Shown here in pieces: positions 55,948 to 64,000 of a stretch of 64,000 nucleotides of DNA. Within the stretch, counting starts at the first letter, position 1, and the number at the start of each line of letters is the position of its first letter. This DNA is from Rhodococcus sp. IEGM 1409 (GTDB lineage Bacteria > Actinomycetota > Actinomycetes > Mycobacteriales > Mycobacteriaceae), in NCBI RefSeq assembly GCF_030056735.1, contig NZ_JASHKN010000004.1, positions 215,412 through 279,411 on the forward strand, given 5' to 3'. The position numbers were made by a program, and so were the translations under genes. Below the pieces are notes generated by a model that was given only the letters and a program-made list of their open reading frames with translations, was not told the DNA's origin and did not search any database.

Positions 55948-57564
55948 GTGAGGCAAGTAACACGTGGCGGCCAGTCCCGTCGTGGTCCTTCCCGTAAGTC
56001 GATGCGCCTGGCGCAACTGGTCATCGGATTCGGCGTCGTCGGATCCCTGATCGTCGGAACGCCCGCCATGTCCTCGGCCGTACCGCCGCCGCCACCGAAT
56101 CCGAGTGACTCGGACATCGCCGCGGCCGATTCGCAGGTCTCGTCGAGCGTCGGCACCGTAAGCGCGCTCATCAATCAAGTCGCATCAGCCAACGAACAGT
56201 TGTCGGCGCTCGACAACGAAGTCGCGATCAAACGTGAAGACGTCAACAAGACTCTCGTGGATCTGCAGAACGCTCGCGGCGCCGCAGACTCCGCAGCGCA
56301 GGCCGTCGGAGTCACCAAACAAGCTCTGAAGGACGCATCGGCGCAGATCGAGGTCGCTCAGACGGACTTCGACAAGTACGCACGCTCGAGCTACGTCAAG
56401 GGCACGAACACCGCGTCGATCTCGTCGTTCCTCGACGCCAAAGGCCCGGGCGACGTTCTCGACCGTGCCCAGGTCCTCAAACTTCTCGCCAATACACAGA
56501 GCACAGTGCTCGACGGTCTCCAACGAGCACGTACCGAGCAGGCGAACAAGGACTCCGCCACCCGCCAGGCAAAGCAGCAGGCCGACGCCGCAGCCGAGGT
56601 CGCCGCACAACTGAAGGATCTGGCCGAGCAAGCGATTCAGATCGCGCGCAACGCCCTCGATCAGCAGGTAGCCAAGAAGGCCTCGATCGAAGCCGAGCGC
56701 AACTCCGCTCAGGCTCAACTCGACGCCGCCCGCAACGCCGTCGCCGGCTTGCAGGGGCAACGCCAGGCGTACGCGACGTGGGACGAACAGCGCCGCGCCG
56801 AGGAAGCTCATCAGGCGGCCCTCGAAGCCGCTGCCAAGGAAGCCGCCGCTCAGGCCGCCGCCCGTGCAGCTGCCGACCAGGCCGCCAAGGATCGAGCTGC
56901 AGCACTGGCAGCAGCCCAGCGTCCGCACACCGCGGTCGAAGACCCGACTCCGACCGTCATCCCGGACGACGACGACACCTGGACCGACGAAGAAACCGGG
57001 ACCGACGAAGAAACAGGCACGGACGAAGAGACCGGCACCGACGAGGAAACGGTCACTACACCCAAGCCCACCACGCCCAAGCCGACGACGCCGAAGCCCA
57101 CCACGCCGAAGCCCACTACACCGAAGCCTTCCGTTACCGGAAGCGCTGCAATCGAATCCATCATCGACCGCGGAATGTCTCAGCTAGGCGTGCAGTACGC
57201 CTGGGGCGGCGGCGACGAGAACGGTCCGACGCGAGGCATCCGTGACGGCGGCGTCGCTGACAGTTACGGCGACTTCAACAAAGTCGGGTTCGACTGCTCG
57301 GGCTTGATGATCTACGCCTTTGCCGGCATCGGGATCTCGCTGCCGCACTACACCGGCTATCAGTACACCGCGGGCACGCAGGTTCCGTCTTCGGAGATGA
57401 AGCGCGGCGACATGATCTTCTACGGCCCCAATGCCAGCCAGCACGTGGCGCTCTACCTCGGTAACGGGCAGATGCTCGAGGCACCACAATCCGGTTCGAG
57501 TGTCATGGTCTCCCCGGTTCGCTGGGGCGGAATGACGCCGTACGCCGTCCGACTGGTGTCCTGA
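55948..57564 (+). CDS. ripA: RipA-like peptidoglycan endopeptidase (NlpC/P60)
   Basis: This secreted D,L-endopeptidase cleaves stem peptides and is needed for daughter-cell separation in mycobacteria. The 538-residue product (GTG 55948 behind GAGGGAGAG) has a signal peptide (about residues 20-50, LVIGFGVVGSLIVGTPAMSS). A long coiled-coil follows (about 60-325), including an Ala-rich helix that may block the active site. Next are an acidic TDEETG repeat (about 346-368), a TTPKP repeat (about 370-393) and the catalytic domain (about 405-538). Cys lies in VGFDCSGLM (about 450) and His in SQHVALYLG (about 497). It corresponds to Rv1477. No RipB paralogue follows. Confidence 0.92.
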   Translation: MRQVTRGGQSRRGPSRKSMRLAQLVIGFGVVGSLIVGTPAMSSAVPPPPPNPSDSDIAAADSQVSSSVGTVSALINQVASANEQLSALDNEVAIKREDVNKTLVDLQNARGAADSAAQAVGVTKQALKDASAQIEVAQTDFDKYARSSYVKGTNTASISSFLDAKGPGDVLDRAQVLKLLANTQSTVLDGLQRARTEQANKDSATRQAKQQADAAAEVAAQLKDLAEQAIQIARNALDQQVAKKASIEAERNSAQAQLDAARNAVAGLQGQRQAYATWDEQRRAEEAHQAALEAAAKEAAAQAAARAAADQAAKDRAAALAAAQRPHTAVEDPTPTVIPDDDDTWTDEETGTDEETGTDEETGTDEETVTTPKPTTPKPTTPKPTTPKPTTPKPSVTGSAAIESIIDRGMSQLGVQYAWGGGDENGPTRGIRDGGVADSYGDFNKVGFDCSGLMIYAFAGIGISLPHYTGYQYTAGTQVPSSEMKRGDMIFYGPNASQHVALYLGNGQMLEAPQSGSSVMVSPVRWGGMTPYAVRLVS

Positions 57565-57716
57565 CCGTCAGAGTAAATTGTCGCGGACGCCCGCTTTGTC
57601 AGGAGAAGTATCAAGTTCCCGACGTGGTGTTACGGCATCGAGCGCAACTACCTGGAATAGTTGACGGGGAACACGTTACTGTCGGTACTTTTCTAGGTGA
57701 AAGCGATGGATTCTTG

Positions 57717-58913
57717 GTGACCTCACGTGAAGATTCGGTCGGAACGGTCGACGTAAGCAAGGCGGGCGGAAGTGCGGACGGAGCAGCACCTTCACTGACA
57801 GCCGACGTTCAGACCTTGGAACGAGCGATCTACGAGGTCAAGCGAGTCATCGTCGGGCAGGACCGGCTTGTCGAGCGCATTCTCGTCGGTCTCCTGGCCA
57901 AGGGCCACGTCCTCCTCGAGGGCGTCCCCGGTGTCGCGAAGACGCTGGCCGTCGAGACTTTCGCGAAGGTCGTCGGCGGTTCCTTCTCTCGCGTGCAGTT
58001 CACCCCGGACCTGGTGCCCACCGACCTCATCGGTACGCGCATCTACCGTCAGGGCCGCGAGGAGTTCGACACCGAACTCGGACCAGTCGTCGCGAACTTC
58101 GTCCTGGCCGACGAGATCAACCGCGCCCCGGCCAAGGTGCAGTCCGCGCTCCTCGAGGTGATGGCCGAACGTCACGTCTCGATCGGTGGCAAGCGTTACC
58201 ACATGCCCGATCCTTTCCTGGTGATGGCGACGCAGAACCCCATCGAGAACGAGGGTGTCTATCCGCTCCCCGAAGCGCAGCGCGACCGCTTCCTGTTCAA
58301 AATCCTCGTCGACTACCCGACGGTGGAGGAAGAACGCGAAATCGTCTACCGGATGGGTGTCGCAGCCCCGGAGCCGCACCAGATCCTCGGTCCGGAGGAG
58401 TTGGTCAGGCTCCAACGCGTCGCCAGCAACGTCTTCGTCCACCACGCGCTCGTCGACTACGTGGTCCGGGTCATCGCCGCCACGCGCACGCCGCGTGAGG
58501 TCGGACTCGAGGATGTCGCAGGCTGGATCGCCTACGGTGCCTCACCCCGCGCGACGCTCGGCATTATCGCTGCGTCGCGGGCCCTCGCTCTCGTCCGAGG
58601 CCGCGACTACGTCGTGCCGCAGGACGTCATCGAAGTGATCCCGGACGTGTTGCGCCACCGCCTCGTTCTCTCTTACGACGCCATGGCCGACGAGGTGACT
58701 CCCGACGCCGTCATCGCCCGGGTACTGCAGACCGTCGGACTGCCGCAGATCGCCGCGCGGCCGGTTCCCACCGTTCCCGGCCCGCCCCAGCCGGGCGCAC
58801 CGCAAGCACCGCAGTTCAACGCACAGGGCACAGCTAATCCGCAGGGCATGGCCAATCCACAGGGCAACGGCGCGCCGATCGCGACCGCTGAGACGATGAG
58901 TCGCCCGCAGTGA
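57717..58913 (+). CDS. moxR1: MoxR-family AAA+ ATPase
   Basis: MoxR AAA+ proteins act as chaperones, usually for VWA-domain partners like the one encoded two genes downstream. The 398-residue product has Walker A GVPGVAKTLAVETFAK (about residues 68-83), Walker B LADEINRAPAKVQSALLEVM (about 130) and sensor 1 ATQNPIENEGVYPLPEAQRD. A Pro/Gln/Asn-rich C-terminal tail of about 50 residues (QAPQFNAQGTANPQG) is unusual. The start is uncertain: GTG 57717 (VTSREDSVGTVDVSK) is chosen because residues before it are not family-like. A possible -35 TTGACG lies at 57661. It corresponds to Rv1479. Confidence 0.9.
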   Translation: MTSREDSVGTVDVSKAGGSADGAAPSLTADVQTLERAIYEVKRVIVGQDRLVERILVGLLAKGHVLLEGVPGVAKTLAVETFAKVVGGSFSRVQFTPDLVPTDLIGTRIYRQGREEFDTELGPVVANFVLADEINRAPAKVQSALLEVMAERHVSIGGKRYHMPDPFLVMATQNPIENEGVYPLPEAQRDRFLFKILVDYPTVEEEREIVYRMGVAAPEPHQILGPEELVRLQRVASNVFVHHALVDYVVRVIAATRTPREVGLEDVAGWIAYGASPRATLGIIAASRALALVRGRDYVVPQDVIEVIPDVLRHRLVLSYDAMADEVTPDAVIARVLQTVGLPQIAARPVPTVPGPPQPGAPQAPQFNAQGTANPQGMANPQGNGAPIATAETMSRPQ

Positions 58914-59898
58914 CCGAAGGCCGCGACGGTGGCCAGGCGACACCCGCCGGATCCACCGGTTCTCCGCCGTCGTTCCGATCCGGCGAACTCAGTGATCCCA
59001 AACTCACCGCTGCGCTGCGCACCCTCGAACTGACGGTTCGTCGCCGCCTCGACGGTGTGCTGCACGGCGACCACCTCGGTCTGATTCCTGGACCGGGTTC
59101 GGAACCGGGGGACGCTCGTGAATATCAGCCGGGCGACGACGTGCGGCAGATGGATTGGTCCGTCACCGCCCGAACGACGCACCCGCACGTGCGTCAGTCG
59201 GTCGCAGATCGTGAGCTCGAGACGTGGCTTGTCATCGACCTGTCCGCAAGTCTCGATTTCGGGACGGCCGGATGCGAGAAGCGCGACCTGGTTGTCGCGG
59301 CGGCCGCAGCGATCACCCACCTGACCAGTTCGGGAGGTAATCGCGTGGGCGCCATCATCTCGACGGGCGCACAGACAACACGAATTCCGGCCCGTGGCGG
59401 GCGAATTCACGCACAGGCGATGCTTCGCAAGATCGCGACGACCCCGCACGCTCCAGACGGGGTGCGTGGCGATCTGGTCGGTGCGATCGAAGCGCTCAGA
59501 CGCCCACAGCGTCGGCGCGGACTCGCGGTGGTCATCAGTGACTTCCTCGGGCCGATCGACTGGGAACGCTCGCTGCGCGCCATTTCGGGACGGCACGACG
59601 TGCTCGGCGTCGAAGTAGTCGATCCGCGCGACCTCGAACTGCCCGACGTCGGCGACGTGGTGCTCCACGATCCGGAGTCAGGTCGGACGAGAGAATTCTC
59701 CACGACGCCGCAACTGCGAGCCGACTTCGCCAGAGTCGCCGCTGAGCACCGCGTCGAGGTCCGACAAGCTCTACGTCGTTGCGGCGCACCGCTGATGTCC
59801 CTGCACACCGACAGGGACTGGATCGCCGACGTCGTGAGATTCATCTCGGCACGCCGCCACAGTTATGGTGCCGGCGCCGGAACTGGGGGCGTTCGTTC

Positions 59899-59902
<4 letters not shown>
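58910..59902 (+). CDS. DUF58 domain protein
   Basis: This 330-residue cytosolic protein begins at GTG 58910, overlapping the moxR1 stop by 4 bp. It carries the DUF58 signature [20 protein letters not shown] (about residues 67-86) followed by a VWA-like fold ([13 protein letters not shown] about 107, [14 protein letters not shown] about 205). DUF58 proteins occur with MoxR ATPases and VWA membrane proteins, but their role is not settled. It corresponds to Rv1480. Confidence 0.9.
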
Positions 59903-61699
<1,797 letters not shown>

Positions 61700-61756
61700 C
61701 CCGCTTTTTCGAACACGCACACCTTTCTCGTACGTCTGAAATCAGGAGGACATCTC

Positions 61757-62557
61757 ATGGGCGGTTTGCTCGAGGGTAAGACCATTCTTGTCACCGGCAT
61801 CATCACCGATTCGTCGATCGCGTTCCACGTGGCCAAAGTCGCGCAGGAGCAGGGCGCGAAGGTGCTCATCACCGGGTTCGATCGTCTGCGCCTCATCGAC
61901 CGAATCGCCCAGCGCCTGCCGCAGCCCGTGCCGCCGGCAATCTCGCTCAACGTCCAGAGCTCGGAGGATCTCGCATCTCTCGCCGAGCGTGTTCGCGAGC
62001 TGGCTCCCGAGGGTATCGACGGCGTCGTCCATTCGATCGGCTTTGCTCCCCGTTCCTGCCTGGGAAGCCCGTTCATGGACGCGCCGTGGGAAGACGTGGC
62101 GGTCGCACTCGAGGTGTCCGCATACTCGTACAGCGCACTGGCCAAGGCGTTGCTGCCGGTGCTCAACGACAACGCGTCCATCGTCGGTATGGACTTCGAT
62201 CCGGCGCGCGCTATGCCGTTCTACAACTGGATGGGTGTCTCCAAGGCGACGCTCGAGGCCGTGAACCGCTACGTCGCCAAAGAGGTCGGCGTTCGTGGCA
62301 TCCGCTCGAACCTGGTGTCCTCCGGCCCGATCAAGACCCTGGCTGCCAAGGCCATTGCCGGTGACAGCACCGGTCCGGGCGCGGAGTTGGACAAACTGAA
62401 CACCGCATGGGACGGCGCTGCGCCCATCGGCTGGGACGTCGACGATCGCGAGCCGGTCGCCAAGACCGTCTGCACCGTCCTCTCGGATTGGTTGCCCGGC
62501 ACGACCGCGTCGATCATCTACGTCGACGGCGGCTTCCACGCGATGGTCGGCCAGTAG
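61757..62557 (+). CDS. inhA: Enoyl-[ACP] reductase InhA
   Basis: This NADH-dependent trans-2-enoyl-ACP reductase of FAS-II is the isoniazid target in mycobacteria. The 266-residue product has the cofactor region [20 protein letters not shown] (about residues 14-33). [10 protein letters not shown] (about 93) contains the Ser equivalent to the mycobacterial Ser94. The catalytic [17 protein letters not shown] has Tyr about 155 and Lys about 162. AGGAGG precedes the ATG by 7 nt. The high similarity to mycobacterial InhA fits a mycolate-producing host. Confidence 0.95.
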   Translation: MGGLLEGKTILVTGIITDSSIAFHVAKVAQEQGAKVLITGFDRLRLIDRIAQRLPQPVPPAISLNVQSSEDLASLAERVRELAPEGIDGVVHSIGFAPRSCLGSPFMDAPWEDVAVALEVSAYSYSALAKALLPVLNDNASIVGMDFDPARAMPFYNWMGVSKATLEAVNRYVAKEVGVRGIRSNLVSSGPIKTLAAKAIAGDSTGPGAELDKLNTAWDGAAPIGWDVDDREPVAKTVCTVLSDWLPGTTASIIYVDGGFHAMVGQ

Positions 62558-62626
62558 CACCACTTCTACTACGCAGGTGAGTACCCGGGTGACCCCCGCC
62601 GAACGGCATCGCGCAAGATTGAACTC

Positions 62627-63691
62627 ATGACCGCAAGTATGGACATGCAGTTCGATGCTCTTCTCGTTTTGTCGTTCGGCGGTCCCGAAAAACCCGAAGA
62701 CGTACGACCCTTCCTCGAAAACGTCACGCGCGGTAGGGGAGTGCCACCGGAACGGCTTGACGCCGTCGTCGAGCACTACATGCATTTCGGTGGGGTTTCA
62801 CCGATCAACGCGCTCAACCGAGACCTGATCGACCGGGTCGAAGGTGAGCTGGCAGCAGCCGGCATGGAGTTGCCCGTGTACTTCGGCAACCGCAACTGGC
62901 ACCCGATGGTCGAAGACACCGTTGCCAAGATGCGCGAGGACGGTGTCCGCAACGCCGCCGTGTTCGCCACGTCGGCATGGGGCGGTTACTCCGGGTGTCG
63001 GCAGTACCACGAGGACATCGCTCGTGCCCGTGAGGCGGTCGGTGACGGCGCACCGACGCTGACAAAACTTCGCCAGTATTACGACCATCCGCTGGTCGTC
63101 GGCGCATTCGCCGACGGGGTCCGAGCTGCCCGCGCAGAGTTGCCCGAATCGACTCGCGATGCCGCGCGCCTGGTGTTCACGGCGCATTCGGTACCGATTG
63201 CCGCGGACCGCAATGCGGGTCCGCCGACGGAGGGCGGAAACCTGTACAGCCGACAGGTTGCCGAGGCTGCGAAGCTTGTTGCCGAAGCCGTCGGCGTCGA
63301 AGATTTTGATCTGGTGTGGCAGTCACGATCAGGCCCGCCACAGGTTCCGTGGCTGGACCCTGACATCTGTGATCATCTGGACACGTTGTCCGCCAAGGAC
63401 GTTCGCGCCGTGATCGTGTGCCCCGTCGGCTTCGTCTCCGATCACCTCGAAGTGGTGTGGGACCTGGACACCGAGGCCAAGGACAAGGCAGCCGAACTCG
63501 GGATGGATTTCGTTCGCGCAGCGACACCCGGCCGCGATCAGCGTTTTGCGCAACTGGTGCCCACGCTCGTCCAGGAACTGGCCGAGGCCGAGCAACCACT
63601 GCGACTGGGGGTCGAGCCGCTGCTCGGCTCGACCACCAACGGACTCTCCTGCGCAGTGAACTGCTGCGCGGCCGTTCAGCGCCCCCGCTGA
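62627..63691 (+). CDS. hemH: Ferrochelatase (actinobacterial, likely coproporphyrin ferrochelatase)
   Basis: The enzyme inserts Fe2+ into a porphyrin. In actinobacteria the substrate is coproporphyrin III (CpfC, coproporphyrin-dependent pathway). The 354-residue product has [20 protein letters not shown] (about 13-32), VFTAHSVPI with the catalytic His (about 184) and [17 protein letters not shown] (about 230). Cysteines at about 124 ([10 protein letters not shown]) and at 342, 346 and 347 ([16 protein letters not shown]) suggest the [2Fe-2S] cluster seen in actinobacterial enzymes. It is third in the fabG1-inhA-hemH series, as in M. tuberculosis (Rv1485). Confidence 0.93.
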   Translation: MTASMDMQFDALLVLSFGGPEKPEDVRPFLENVTRGRGVPPERLDAVVEHYMHFGGVSPINALNRDLIDRVEGELAAAGMELPVYFGNRNWHPMVEDTVAKMREDGVRNAAVFATSAWGGYSGCRQYHEDIARAREAVGDGAPTLTKLRQYYDHPLVVGAFADGVRAARAELPESTRDAARLVFTAHSVPIAADRNAGPPTEGGNLYSRQVAEAAKLVAEAVGVEDFDLVWQSRSGPPQVPWLDPDICDHLDTLSAKDVRAVIVCPVGFVSDHLEVVWDLDTEAKDKAAELGMDFVRAATPGRDQRFAQLVPTLVQELAEAEQPLRLGVEPLLGSTTNGLSCAVNCCAAVQRPR

Positions 63692-63702
63692 CGGCCCGAC
63701 GC

Positions 63703-64000
63703 TCAGGTGTTCGGCTGCTTGAGCTTTCCGCAGGGCCCCGGAACGGTGGACGTGCTGCGCGAGGTGAGGAGCGTCTCGACGATCTGTCGGTCTTCCGGGC
63801 TCAGTGACGGGTCGATGTAGTTGAGCGTCGGCGCTCCCAGTTCGCGGACTCGCCCGGCGAGGGTCGCGACAAACGAGACTCGTTCCTCGTCGTCGTCGTT
63901 GACGTCGTGGATCTGCAGAACCGACACCGGAAACTTGCGCAGCGTCACTGGCAGGAAGCGGGCGCTCAACACGTGGTCGACGTTGAATCCGGCCCACTGC
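63703..64000 (-). CDS. Hypothetical protein, C-terminal part (cut by window edge)
   Basis: The frame is open from the right edge to the stop at 63703, giving at least 99 C-terminal residues (QWAGFNVDHVLSARFLPVTL, then RKFPVSVLQ...). The start lies outside the window. The part seen is soluble, with an acidic stretch DVNDDDEERVSF and the end PGPCGKLKQPNT. The position next to ferrochelatase, convergent, matches mycobacterial Rv1486c, an uncharacterised protein. No domain is recognised. Confidence 0.7.
   Translation of the reverse strand, partial: QWAGFNVDHVLSARFLPVTLRKFPVSVLQIHDVNDDDEERVSFVATLAGRVRELGAPTLNYIDPSLSPEDRQIVETLLTSRSTSTVPGPCGKLKQPNT

Overview
The window comes from a high-GC mycolic-acid actinomycete, almost certainly a Rhodococcus of the R. 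erythropolis/qingshengii type. The evidence is GTG-rich starts and tightly overlapping operons. There is also a gene order that follows the Mycobacterium tuberculosis Rv1440-Rv1486 region nearly gene for gene: secG; the tkt-tal-zwf-opcA-pgl block; ctaB; qor; ctaA; an ABC exporter with mptB; sufR-sufBDCSU-sufT; an ABC-F protein; a TetR regulator with acn; ripA; moxR1; fabG1-inhA; ferrochelatase. Species and synteny are judged from memory of these families, not from a database search.

Layout. 1-8.2 kb: a cut-off phosphatase gene, secG, PEP carboxylase, two SDR oxidoreductases and several small or poorly known proteins. 8.2-14.6 kb: the pentose-phosphate operon, read leftwards (tkt, tal, zwf, opcA, pgl), with overlapping or near-abutting genes. 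14.8-24 kb: heme O synthase (ctaB), a quinone reductase, heme A synthase (ctaA), then a leftward mannosyltransferase / ABC exporter / exported-protein operon. Between that operon and ctaA lies a 0.6 kb scar: two diverged direct repeats flank pieces of a wrecked tyrosine recombinase. 24-30.7 kb: the SUF iron-sulfur assembly operon, with an inverted repeat that fits the mycobacterial SufR operator at the sufR start.

30.7-49.2 kb is the accessory islet, placed between sufT and the ABC-F gene, which lie much closer together in mycobacteria as I recall. It holds one 14.3 kb gene for a 4751-residue, four-module nonribosomal peptide synthetase (NRPS), a Ku DNA-end-binding protein, a mycolyltransferase-like secreted esterase, a CrtL-type lycopene cyclase and an SDR. 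The NRPS starts with an EntF-like condensation domain, carries an extra C-lobe-only condensation fragment, reads as threonine-specific in module 1 and ends in a thioesterase. No tailoring, transport or MbtH gene accompanies it.

49.3-64 kb returns to conserved core genes. These are the ABC-F ATPase; aconitase with its repressor acnR and a matching operator; an Rv1476-like membrane protein; the RipA-like NlpC/P60 peptidoglycan hydrolase; the moxR1-DUF58-VWA cluster; fabG1-inhA for mycolic-acid FAS-II; an actinobacterial-type ferrochelatase; and a cut-off gene at the right edge. Long near-perfect hairpins, probably terminators, sit in several gene gaps.
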